From Thermoplasmata archaeon (lineage in GTDB: Archaea; Thermoplasmatota; Thermoplasmata; Halarchaeoplasmatales; Halarchaeoplasmataceae): DNA of 64,000 bases. The position numbers and the translations under genes were made by a program. The notes beneath the pieces were generated by a model, which worked only from the letters and a program-made list of their open reading frames with translations, did no database searches and was not told the DNA's origin. Positions 18,276 to 26,324 of the stretch are shown in pieces. How positions within the stretch are numbered: the stretch's first letter is position 1; each line of letters opens with the position of its first letter. Where the stretch lies: the NCBI GenBank assembly GCA_003552585.1, contig PUNK01000013.1, forward strand, positions 1 through 64,000, written 5' to 3'.

Positions 18276-20276
18276 ATGAAAAAACATACAGCATGGGGAA
18301 TAAGTCTTATGCTCGTAATAGGGCTGATATTGGCATCAGTTCCGGTTATGGGTATGATATTACCCCACGAAAGATACGGACAGGCGTACACCGATGGCAG
18401 TGCTGCGCCTGACGGTTATACTATAACATCGTGGATATACGGTGTTGAATATGAAGACGATGAAATTTTCTTTGGCGACGGGTCATTTACTATAGTTACA
18501 GATGGTGACGAGACCACTGACGATACACAGAAGCAAGGCGGTGTCGACGGAGACGAGATATTCTACAGGATAGAAGATGATGAAGGCAATGTATACATCG
18601 CTGATGAGATCTCTATTTTTGAATCCGGTGAGATTGAAGAAGGAGATCTTAACTTCCAAGAGGGAGCACAGCCGAGCACTGAGGTCAAGATCAACGAACT
18701 GGTTTCACAACCAGAAGATGAAGGGACACAGTATGTGTACATCTATGATCCAACAGGAGAAATAGATCTAACAAGATGGAGATTGGAAGACCACGATGGA
18801 TACTCGGAAACGCTAGATGAACTGGACACACAGTATCACCCAGATCATCCAGAACTACTCTACGTAGACCTAGAAGCAGCACCATTAGGAACAGATGCAG
18901 GTCACTTCATGCTCTCTTGGGACCCCGCTGGATCCGGTGTCGGTGATAACAACTGGGTAGTCATGGACAGAGTCGAGTATGGTGGAGAAGAGTTAGATAC
19001 ATCACCCGAGAATACGATCCACGAACAGCATCCCGATGCACCTGAACAAGGCGAATGTCTCATAAGAGACCCATGGGGACACGATACCGACAACAGTGCA
19101 GACGACTTCATAATCGCCGATGAGACCGGAAGACCAGTAAGTCTGATCATTGACTCCACCGAAGGTGGCTCAGTGACCACACCAGGCGAAGGAACATATG
19201 ATTACATAACAGGAGATGTCGTTGATTTAGAGGCTGAAGCAGACACGGATTACAGTTTTGTAGAGTGGACCGGAGATATAGACACGATAGCTGATCCAGA
19301 ATCTGCAACTACAACGATAACCATGGAAGACGACTACTCGATCACAGCTAACTTCGTAGAGGATATCGAACTCTTGCCTGTTACTGGCTTAGAGGTCACA
19401 AAAGACGAAGGCGCTGGAGATGTCATCCTCGACTGGGATGATGTAGGCGCTCCTGAATACAACGTGTACTACTCAGAGGATCAGCACGCAGACCTCGAGA
19501 CTTGGACTTTGCTCGACACCGTGACTGAAGAAGAGTACATTCACGGGGATGCAATCGGCGGAAGCAACTACTACTACGTAAGAGCGAGCGATGGAACCGA
19601 GGAAGGAGATAGATCAAGCATGGGATTCTGCGTCGAGAACGACTTCGTTTATGATGCTGATGCTAGACTGCATTACGTGTCTGTACCTGGCCGGTTCAAC
19701 AACTTGCAGGAGATAACAGCCAGCGATATAGTCGAGCACATCGAAGGTGACCTGGAATCTTCAGCGTACATCGACAGAGTGGTCAAGTGGAACTACGAAG
19801 AAAGATCTTACACCGAAGCTTTTAGTTATGACGCATGGGGCGAAGTATGGACCGGCGACGATTTCGTAGTCGAGCCAGAGGCCACCCTTGGTATAAGATT
19901 GATCGATGACTTAGATTGGCACGTGAACGGTGTGGACACCGACGAGACGATGGACTTTGTTTACGACGCAGATGCTAGACTGCATTACATATCGGTACCG
20001 TACACAATGGCAGATACGGACGGTGACGGACAGATAACCGCCAGTGATATAGTCACAGCGATAGAAGGTGACCTGGAAACTTCAGCGTACATCGACAGAG
20101 TGGTCAAGTGGAACTACGAAGAAAGATCTTACACCGAGGCTTTCAGCTATGACGCATGGGGCGAAGTATGGACCGGTGACGACTTCGTCGTCGAACCAGA
20201 GGCCGCTGTTGGCATAAGACTGATCGATGACCTCGAGTGGACGCCCGAACTGATAACCCCTCTACAGGAGAGCTAG
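18276..20276 (+). CDS. Secreted multi-domain surface protein (LTD, InlB-type, FN3, two tandem repeats)
   Basis: Very acidic exported protein, 666 residues. A signal peptide spans about 1-26. Next come a carboxypeptidase-regulatory-like domain (D-G-S-A-A-P-D-G-Y-T-I-T-S-W, to about 125), a lamin-tail-type domain (V-K-I-N-E-L-V-S-Q-P, about 128-255), a bacterial-repeat domain (G-G-S-V-T-T-P-G-E-G-T-Y and F-V-E-W-T-G-D), an FN3-like domain (about 365-455) and two repeats at 456-559 and 560-666. No TM anchor or sorting signal follows the second repeat, so it is probably released or held by other proteins. Its FN3-repeat-repeat block is shared with the protein encoded at 23811. Confidence 0.87.
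   Translation: MKKHTAWGISLMLVIGLILASVPVMGMILPHERYGQAYTDGSAAPDGYTITSWIYGVEYEDDEIFFGDGSFTIVTDGDETTDDTQKQGGVDGDEIFYRIEDDEGNVYIADEISIFESGEIEEGDLNFQEGAQPSTEVKINELVSQPEDEGTQYVYIYDPTGEIDLTRWRLEDHDGYSETLDELDTQYHPDHPELLYVDLEAAPLGTDAGHFMLSWDPAGSGVGDNNWVVMDRVEYGGEELDTSPENTIHEQHPDAPEQGECLIRDPWGHDTDNSADDFIIADETGRPVSLIIDSTEGGSVTTPGEGTYDYITGDVVDLEAEADTDYSFVEWTGDIDTIADPESATTTITMEDDYSITANFVEDIELLPVTGLEVTKDEGAGDVILDWDDVGAPEYNVYYSEDQHADLETWTLLDTVTEEEYIHGDAIGGSNYYYVRASDGTEEGDRSSMGFCVENDFVYDADARLHYVSVPGRFNNLQEITASDIVEHIEGDLESSAYIDRVVKWNYEERSYTEAFSYDAWGEVWTGDDFVVEPEATLGIRLIDDLDWHVNGVDTDETMDFVYDADARLHYISVPYTMADTDGDGQITASDIVTAIEGDLETSAYIDRVVKWNYEERSYTEAFSYDAWGEVWTGDDFVVEPEAAVGIRLIDDLEWTPELITPLQES
19641..19952 (+). 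repeat. Surface-protein repeat copy 1 (gene at 18276)
   Basis: Residues 456-559 of the protein, beginning D-F-V-Y-D-A-D-A-R-L-H-Y. Within it, about 120 bases (from about 19743) recur nearly unchanged 321 bases downstream. Core motifs are I-T-A-S-D-I-V, V-V-K-W-N-Y and G-D-D-F-V-V-E-P-E-A. Confidence 0.85.
19953..20276 (+). repeat. Surface-protein repeat copy 2 (gene at 18276)
   Basis: Residues 560-666, starting D-F-V-Y-D-A-D-A-R-L-H-Y. It is three codons longer than copy 1 because of a D-T-D-G-D-G-Q loop, which looks like a dockerin/EF-hand calcium loop. It runs to the end of the gene. Confidence 0.85.
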
Positions 20277-20326
20277 CAGATGAAAAGACATAAATTTATA
20301 ACAAAATGATAAAGGAGAAGATAAAC

Positions 20327-21283
20327 ATGAAAAAGATAATAATAATGGCGTTGGTTTTCTCGTTGGCCCTGGTTTCGCTATCGGGGGCGGCACAAGGAAC
20401 CGTGGACGACCTTGATGGATTTGCAGTGGACAGCTACGACGGAGAGGCGGAGTTCTATGATGGAGATACTTACTATGGGACCATAACAGCGGTTGACCTG
20501 CAGGGAGATAACATTGCCATCAATACGGGTGTCGGTGGTGGTGAAGCAGATGGTTACAGCCTATTTGGATGGGCTGGTGATAGTGAGACATATGGTTGGG
20601 ACCCTGACCCAGCATCTATCGGAAGCGACATATACTTCATAGGTGAGCACCCCGACGGTTACGTCTGGGCGACGTGGAGAGAATCAGAAACTGCTACTGT
20701 AGCTGATCCACAACATTCAATGATGGGTAGATATGAGCCCATACCTACACCTGAAGTAGATGCAGTCGGTCCTGATTACATAAGTATTAACATATCAAGC
20801 CCTACTTACACAGATTTCGATGGTACAACAGGAGAAACTACAGGTCAGGGAACGTTCGAACTGGTCGAAAGCTACGCTGTTTTCATACAGGGCGGAGAAT
20901 ATGAAGACTATACCTACATAGGCGATGCTGATGATTTCTTCGATGGAGACGCTCCGATACCCGCACATCCTGATGATGAAACAGATCCCACCACAGTTGA
21001 CACCGGACACTTCCACTTCAACACAACGGATGACGAAGACATAAATATCGAGCCCGAGACTGAGTACACCATCTACGTCCGCATGAACATCGGACCGGAA
21101 GGACTCGCAGGCGGATACGAAGATGTAGATGACCATTATACAACAACGATCGGCGGTGAATCCACTGACCCGATAGAGACACCGAGCGAATCAGAGTTCG
21201 GACCAGGTATTATCGTTCCAGTTATAGCGATAGTAGGGATGTTCGTGGCAATGACCATCTACAGACGGCGCAGGTACGACTGA
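20327..21283 (+). CDS. Exported protein with tripartite C-terminal sorting signal, probable archaeosortase substrate
   Basis: Surface protein of 318 residues. A signal peptide covers 1-22 (I-I-I-M-A-L-V-F-S-L-A-L-V). An FN3-like domain (about 140-280) starts P-T-P-E-V-D-A-V-G-P-D-Y-I. The C-terminus has an acidic Ser/Thr linker, a short motif E-F-G-P-G, a hydrophobic helix of about 21 residues and a terminal R-R-R-R-Y-D. That order (motif, TM, basic cluster) is the layout of PGF-CTERM and related archaeosortase substrates, although the motif differs. The archaeosortase gene follows 115 bases downstream. The ATG at 20327 is used: AAAGGAGAAG ends seven bases before it and the signal peptide starts there; a further ATG lies at 20306. 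Confidence 0.85.
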   Translation: MKKIIIMALVFSLALVSLSGAAQGTVDDLDGFAVDSYDGEAEFYDGDTYYGTITAVDLQGDNIAINTGVGGGEADGYSLFGWAGDSETYGWDPDPASIGSDIYFIGEHPDGYVWATWRESETATVADPQHSMMGRYEPIPTPEVDAVGPDYISINISSPTYTDFDGTTGETTGQGTFELVESYAVFIQGGEYEDYTYIGDADDFFDGDAPIPAHPDDETDPTTVDTGHFHFNTTDDEDINIEPETEYTIYVRMNIGPEGLAGGYEDVDDHYTTTIGGESTDPIETPSESEFGPGIIVPVIAIVGMFVAMTIYRRRRYD

Positions 21284-21311
21284 AACCGAAGCTAAACGAT
21301 CTACAAACCAA

Positions 21312-21341
21312 AACCCCTTTCCTTTTTTCTATTAATTTTTT
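21312..21341 (+). terminator. T-rich tract after the sorting-substrate gene
   Basis: Several runs of T (CCCCTTTCCTTTTTTC and ATTTTTT) begin about 30 bases after the stop at 21283. Archaeal RNA polymerase stops on such tracts. The right end merges with a TATA-like element for the next gene. Confidence 0.4.
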
Positions 21342-21350
21342 ATAACAAAA
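21332..21350 (+). promoter_or_regulatory. TATA-like element before the archaeosortase gene
   Basis: Identical over 19 bases to 12454-12472. With a transcript start about 25 bases on, the leader to the ATG at 21399 would be about 30 bases. No clear ribosome site is visible before that ATG. Confidence 0.4.
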
Positions 21351-21398
21351 TAGCTAGACGGCGCAAAGTATTTTAACTAACTATATCAATGTTAACAC

Positions 21399-22799
21399 AT
21401 GAGCGGGTTCAACCGCTGGAGGTTTTTCGCAGGGATAATAGTGTTCTTCGCAGGTCTCGACGTGACCTTATTACTCAGCCACATGTCACGCTTGATTGGA
21501 GTCGCTATGTTGTTCGTGGGGGGTTGCCTGATAGCGTCCTCCCACCCGCACTGGTCCAACAGGATGAAAAACAAGATCCCTGAATCTCTCAGGTCTCACT
21601 TCTCGCTCGATAATATGAAGATATATCAGCACCTATTATCGATCGTGCTGATCGCAGCAAGCTTTTACTTTTTTATTCCACAACCCCTCGTTCTACTTCT
21701 AGTGCTAGCCCTGATCATAGCAGTTTGGCTAGTCTTAAAATTTAGCTCATATGGAGACCAACTTCCCCTCATACTCGTTTCCATGGAATTCCAGTTATTC
21801 GTATTCCTCTCGACTTTGATATTCCTAAACTTTGGAACGATCTTTGGATACCGGGATCCACCTGAGATATTTCCAACGATCTTTCTTCTGTCAGCCTGGG
21901 CCATCGAGATGATATATTTACATGGAAGATTAACTAGCCATGTAAAAGAAACTCCAGAAATATCCCTTGAATCAGAAGAAGCCGAGAAAGAGGAAGGGGA
22001 AACCGTGTATCTTTCAGAAAGATTTTTGGATCTTTTTACCTTCCACGGCAGATTTAAAAAATATCTACCATTAGCCGGGATCGCTGTCTTTGTAGGTGTT
22101 TTCGCTTTCAATATCTATATCAGGGGCTATGAGTTGAGTTTTGGCTCACACGATGGTGTTACATTGCTACTCGGAGTCGTACTGATCGCATACAATTACA
22201 TCCCCAAAAAATACTCTTTAGAACGTGATTTTGCTTTGCTCTTCCTGGTATTCCTTTTCCTCATACTCATCCTCCCGATAACCATCATCCACTACTTCTA
22301 TGGAGGGATGACCGAGGCAACAAACTCTCCTGTAGTATACCACCTACTGGCACGTCCAACGGCAGCCTTTTTGAATATCCTAGGCATATCAGCAAACGCT
22401 GCCGTGCGAGGAGAATGGGTTGTCATACGGATGTTAGTGCCATCCGGGGGAACAGCCCAGAATCACATACGAGCTGAGGTGGGTATAGGACTGTCATGTA
22501 CAGGCCTTTATTCAGTGTCGATATTCATCTCTGCCTTCTTATCATTCATAATGACCCATTTCAAAAAATTAGATATGAAATTATTATCGTTCATGGGTCT
22601 CGGTATATTCGCCTCATGGATAGCCAATATACTTAGGATGACCATAATAATGGTGATGGGACACCTATACGGTCTTCAGGCCATGTCTTGGACACACAAC
22701 AATGCCGGCATATTCATCTTCATGGTATGGATAGCTTTATTTTGGGGGCTGATGTTCAAGTATTTCGACATACCACTGCGCACTTTCGGCGGAGAGTAG
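21399..22799 (+). CDS. Archaeosortase/exosortase-family membrane peptidase-transferase
   Basis: Polytopic membrane protein of 466 residues with about 12 hydrophobic segments. The C-terminal part has the exosortase/archaeosortase triad in order: C367 in G-I-G-L-S-C-T-G-L-Y-S, R413 in A-N-I-L-R-M-T-I, and H433 in W-T-H-N-N-A-G-I-F. Known members cut a C-terminal signal of surface proteins and transfer them to a lipid or other anchor. The usual enzyme is about 270-330 residues; here an extra N-terminal membrane region (about 1-220, with an acidic cytoplasmic loop at 184-205) is attached. The gene just upstream encodes a fitting substrate. Confidence 0.86.
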   Translation: MSGFNRWRFFAGIIVFFAGLDVTLLLSHMSRLIGVAMLFVGGCLIASSHPHWSNRMKNKIPESLRSHFSLDNMKIYQHLLSIVLIAASFYFFIPQPLVLLLVLALIIAVWLVLKFSSYGDQLPLILVSMEFQLFVFLSTLIFLNFGTIFGYRDPPEIFPTIFLLSAWAIEMIYLHGRLTSHVKETPEISLESEEAEKEEGETVYLSERFLDLFTFHGRFKKYLPLAGIAVFVGVFAFNIYIRGYELSFGSHDGVTLLLGVVLIAYNYIPKKYSLERDFALLFLVFLFLILILPITIIHYFYGGMTEATNSPVVYHLLARPTAAFLNILGISANAAVRGEWVVIRMLVPSGGTAQNHIRAEVGIGLSCTGLYSVSIFISAFLSFIMTHFKKLDMKLLSFMGLGIFASWIANILRMTIIMVMGHLYGLQAMSWTHNNAGIFIFMVWIALFWGLMFKYFDIPLRTFGGE

Positions 22800-22832
22800 G
22801 ATTTATAGACCTATAACTCCTATTTAGATAAG

Positions 22833-23783
22833 ATGATCAACAGATACCGAGCCATCCTTCGAGGAGAAAAAAATCCCTACTATCTAGAAGCTCTTGAAAA
22901 GGATGTGGGTGGACCTCTTTATGACAAAAGCTATCCTCAACTGTGGGAGCTCCACGATGATATCCTAAAAAAAGATGTACCGTCTATACAGTTAAAGTTG
23001 GAGATCGCAAACAGGATGATGGAACGGTGCACCATGTGTGAGTGGAGATGTGGGGTCGATCGCAAGAGGGGGGATATCGGTAGGTGTGGAGTATCCGATG
23101 AATCGAAGGTATCTTCGATGTTCTTACACCCCGGCGAAGAACGAGTGCTCGTGCCTTCTCACACGATCTTCTTCTCTAGATGTAACTTCTCCTGCGTCTT
23201 TTGCCAGAACTGGGACATAAGTCAAAGAGGTGGTGGCAGATACATACGTCCCTTATCGTTGGCCGGTAGACTGGACTGCGGAGGGGGTAAGAATGTCAAT
23301 TGGGTGGGTGGAGATCCCACTCCCAACCTGGCATACATAATAGAAGTTATAAGTCACATGACAGCACCTTTACCCCAGATATGGAACTCGAACATGTACC
23401 TCTCTAAAGAGGGTATGAAGCTTCTGGCGAAGCTGATGGATGTTTACCTGACCGATTTTAAGTACGGGAACGATGATTGTGCTGAAATGCTTTCCGGGGT
23501 GCAAAATTACACTGATATAGTAAAAAGAAATCATCTATTCGCTGAGAAAACAGGTGATCTGATCATCAGACACCTTGTGTTACCAGATCACTTGGAATGC
23601 TGTACGAAGCCACTATTAAGATGGATAGATGAAAACCTTAAGGATCCTGCGGTAAACGTGATGACCCAATACCGTCCTTCTTACCAAGCAGATCAACACC
23701 CAGACATAAACCGATATCTCTCTCGAGAAGAACTGCGGATGATAAGTAAGCTGAAGAACGATTACTCCCATCTGATACTGTAA
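22833..23783 (+). CDS. Radical SAM protein of the PflX/COG1313 type
   Basis: Fe-S enzyme of 316 residues, reaction unknown. The radical SAM motif is C117-x3-C121-x2-C124 (R-C-N-F-S-C-V-F-C-Q-N-W). An additional four-cysteine site lies N-terminally: C66, C69, C73, C85 (T-M-C-E-W-R-C-G-V-D-R). The signature G-G-K-N-V-N-W-V-G-G-D-P-T-P is typical of this family. Relatives resemble pyruvate formate-lyase activating enzyme, but no glycyl radical enzyme gene is present. It starts 33 bases after the archaeosortase stop and precedes the RING-tailed surface protein by 27 bases, so all three may be co-transcribed. Confidence 0.88.
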   Translation: MINRYRAILRGEKNPYYLEALEKDVGGPLYDKSYPQLWELHDDILKKDVPSIQLKLEIANRMMERCTMCEWRCGVDRKRGDIGRCGVSDESKVSSMFLHPGEERVLVPSHTIFFSRCNFSCVFCQNWDISQRGGGRYIRPLSLAGRLDCGGGKNVNWVGGDPTPNLAYIIEVISHMTAPLPQIWNSNMYLSKEGMKLLAKLMDVYLTDFKYGNDDCAEMLSGVQNYTDIVKRNHLFAEKTGDLIIRHLVLPDHLECCTKPLLRWIDENLKDPAVNVMTQYRPSYQADQHPDINRYLSREELRMISKLKNDYSHLIL

Positions 23784-23810
23784 ACTATAGAGTCGTAAAA
23801 TTCATATAAT

Positions 23811-26324
23811 ATGGTTCATACGCGGTCAGCCATGCGAGAGAAGATGGTTTCAATGCTTCTGCTCTGTTTAGTTATGCTCAGCATAGTGGCAGTGTCAGGA
23901 GGGAACGATATCGAGCTATGTGATACGGACGAAGATCATTCCTATATGGATATCCCTGCACCGGAAAATTTTGAGGTGAGGAAGGAAGGCGATGATGTTT
24001 TACTGGAATGGGATGCCATCGAGGATGTAAGTCATTATAAGGTGTACTACTCCACCGATCTATATTCCTCCTTCCCGGAGGATTGGGAAGAAGACCTGAC
24101 TTCGGACGAACGATGGACTCACGAAGACGCTCTTCTGAGTGGAGAAAACAACTACTATCTTGTTCGTGGGGTAGAGGATGAGATGGAAGGGAGGATCTCG
24201 AACACCGGGGCCTGTGTGAAGATGGACCTCACATATGACCATGATCAACGATTGCACTATGTATCCATCCCAAATGGATTTGATAACCGAGATAAGATCT
24301 CTGCCAGCGATATAGTCGAGCACATAGAAGGGGATCTGAAAACGTCTGAGTACATCGACAGTGTGGTCAAGTGGGATTACACACAAAGAGGTTACACCGA
24401 GGCTTTCAGTTACGATGCAATTGTACAGGAATGGTCAGGCGAAGACTTCGTAGTCGAACCCGAGGCGACCGTCGGACTAAAGCTCGTCGACAACCTGACA
24501 TGGTCCGTGAATGCAGTGGAATCTTATGAAAGGATGGAGTTCAAATATGAGTCAGATGCAAGACTTCATTATATCTCTGTTCCGTACACGATGCTCGATC
24601 GGGACGCTGGAGGTCATATAACGGCCAGTGATGTAGTGATGGATGTGGAAGGTGACCTGAAAACATCTGAGTACATCGACAGCGTGGTCAAGTGGGATTA
24701 CACCGAAAGAGGTTACACCGAGGTTTTCAGCTATGAGGCAATGAGCCAGACATGGGGTGGTGACGACTTCATCGTCGAGCCGGAGGCCGCTGTCGGTCTA
24801 AGACTGGTCGCTGACCTTGAATGGACTCCCACCCTTTCAAATTTTGAACCTCCCATCGTGTGCTCGGTGGAGATAGAGGAAGATATCATCGTGGAGTTCT
24901 CGAAAAGTATGAACAAGACTACTTTTGAAGATAGGGTGTTTTTAGACGATATTTCACAATATCCCGAATGGGAATCAGAGCAGGTCATGCGGATAGGATA
25001 CGATGACCAAGATCCTAGATGGCAGGTACTGACTATCGAGGCGTCGGTAACCGATATGTATGGAAACAACCTGGATGGGGATGGGGATGGCATATCATAT
25101 GGAGGCGAATCCGATGATTTCGTCTACAAGATCTTCACCGGAACTAGACCTGAAATAGTGGTCGAACAACCGCCCGAAGAACTACTTTTGGGAGAAGCCC
25201 CGATAATAACTGCAAACGTTACCGGTGCTGAACAAGTCTTTTTAAACTATACTATCAACGATGAAGTACACAACGTGAGCATGGAAAACAACAGCAGCTA
25301 TCATCATAGGATACCACCTGTATGGCATCCCGGGACTATCGAATATCATTTGACCGCTGTCGATCACGATGGTATTTGGAATAGTTCAGAACAACATACT
25401 ATTGAGGTCGAGGACCCAGGAACTTGGGGCTCTTCTTCGATAATTCATACATCTGAAACGAATAAAAGCTGTAAGACGGAAGACATAAGCATCAACGTTT
25501 CCACCACCTATCATGTTCAACCGGTTCAAGTGAACCTTTCCTTCATCGAGCCGTATGGTCACATGCACAACATATCTATGCAGAAGAACATAGATAACTG
25601 GACATGTGCTATACCGGCACAAAACAGAACTGGTATCCTTGAATACTGGTTCGAGATAAAATACGAGAACGGACCAACCGTCGGATCCAAAACCTATGAG
25701 ATCTCTCTGGAAAATCCTATCGAAGTCGATTTCCAAGATTTAAGGGGAAAAGCAGATGAGAACTTGGACTTCGAAGTGATACTTTCTTCACCACGAGGTG
25801 TTCAAGCAGCGACCTTGCATATGCAGGATGACGACCTGTCGATAAACGAGGATCTGACGCTCGTCGAAGGTGATCCTGGAAACGGCACGTGGGGTGCAAC
25901 GATAAAATTACCTGAAGGAGAGTTTGACTACAGTCTCAGCGTGGTTGATATGGATGGAGATGATGTCCTTTTCCGATCCAACACACCTCTAAGAGTAGAT
26001 GGATCTGAAGGCTCCTTTAACTTATTATGGTTGGTCATCCTAGCAGTGTCATCGGCCGCCATAGCCTTCGTAGTGATGTATAGATCCAGAGAGAAAGAAG
26101 TAGAAGAAGAAAAAGTTATCGCCACAGAATCCGAAAACTCCAAAACTGAAAACGAACAAGTTAATAAAGAACACTGTATTATCTGTTTTGGTCGGCTAAA
26201 AGATGGAGAGAACCACTATACCTGCGATGGTTGTGGCAGTCTGTTCCACCCGGCCTGTATACACGAAGTTGTCAAATGTCCTATGTGTACAAAAGAATAC
26301 GAAGGTGTTGAAGATGGTCGATAG
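23811..26324 (+). CDS. Surface protein with FN3, tandem repeats, Ig-like domains, one TM and a cytoplasmic RING/PHD-like zinc finger
   Basis: Receptor-like protein, 837 residues. A signal peptide covers about 1-30, an FN3-like domain about 45-135, repeats 139-242 and 243-340, then a Big-type domain (E-F-S-K-S-M-N-K-T-T) and Ig-like domains to about 730. One TM helix spans 738-758. The tail of about 79 residues is charged and ends with C789-x2-C792-x12-C805-x2-C808-x4-H813-x2-C816-x6-C823-x2-C826, a C4HC3 zinc pattern like PHD or RING-variant fingers. By topology the finger is inside the cell. Whether it binds protein partners or acts with a ubiquitin-like modifier is unknown. Its 3' end overlaps proS by 11 bases. 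Confidence 0.86.
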   Translation: MVHTRSAMREKMVSMLLLCLVMLSIVAVSGGNDIELCDTDEDHSYMDIPAPENFEVRKEGDDVLLEWDAIEDVSHYKVYYSTDLYSSFPEDWEEDLTSDERWTHEDALLSGENNYYLVRGVEDEMEGRISNTGACVKMDLTYDHDQRLHYVSIPNGFDNRDKISASDIVEHIEGDLKTSEYIDSVVKWDYTQRGYTEAFSYDAIVQEWSGEDFVVEPEATVGLKLVDNLTWSVNAVESYERMEFKYESDARLHYISVPYTMLDRDAGGHITASDVVMDVEGDLKTSEYIDSVVKWDYTERGYTEVFSYEAMSQTWGGDDFIVEPEAAVGLRLVADLEWTPTLSNFEPPIVCSVEIEEDIIVEFSKSMNKTTFEDRVFLDDISQYPEWESEQVMRIGYDDQDPRWQVLTIEASVTDMYGNNLDGDGDGISYGGESDDFVYKIFTGTRPEIVVEQPPEELLLGEAPIITANVTGAEQVFLNYTINDEVHNVSMENNSSYHHRIPPVWHPGTIEYHLTAVDHDGIWNSSEQHTIEVEDPGTWGSSSIIHTSETNKSCKTEDISINVSTTYHVQPVQVNLSFIEPYGHMHNISMQKNIDNWTCAIPAQNRTGILEYWFEIKYENGPTVGSKTYEISLENPIEVDFQDLRGKADENLDFEVILSSPRGVQAATLHMQDDDLSINEDLTLVEGDPGNGTWGATIKLPEGEFDYSLSVVDMDGDDVLFRSNTPLRVDGSEGSFNLLWLVILAVSSAAIAFVVMYRSREKEVEEEKVIATESENSKTENEQVNKEHCIICFGRLKDGENHYTCDGCGSLFHPACIHEVVKCPMCTKEYEGVEDGR
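24225..24536 (+). repeat. Surface-protein repeat copy 1 (gene at 23811)
   Basis: Residues 139-242, beginning D-L-T-Y-D-H-D-Q-R-L-H-Y. It has the same I-S-A-S-D-I-V, V-V-K-W-D-Y and G-E-D-F-V-V-E-P-E-A core as the repeats at 19641 and 19953. Confidence 0.85.
24537..24836 (+). repeat. Surface-protein repeat copy 2 (gene at 23811)
   Basis: Residues 243-342, beginning E-F-K-Y-E-S-D-A-R-L-H-Y. The core segment recurs 321 bases after the same segment of copy 1, the same spacing as in the gene at 18276. The calcium-type loop is degenerate (D-R-D-A-G-G-H). Confidence 0.82.

Noticed and set aside
16125-20276. Two neighbouring exported proteins of exactly 666 residues as a duplicated pair
   Set aside because: Domains and sequence differ completely (propeller versus LTD/FN3 repeats), so equal length is coincidence.
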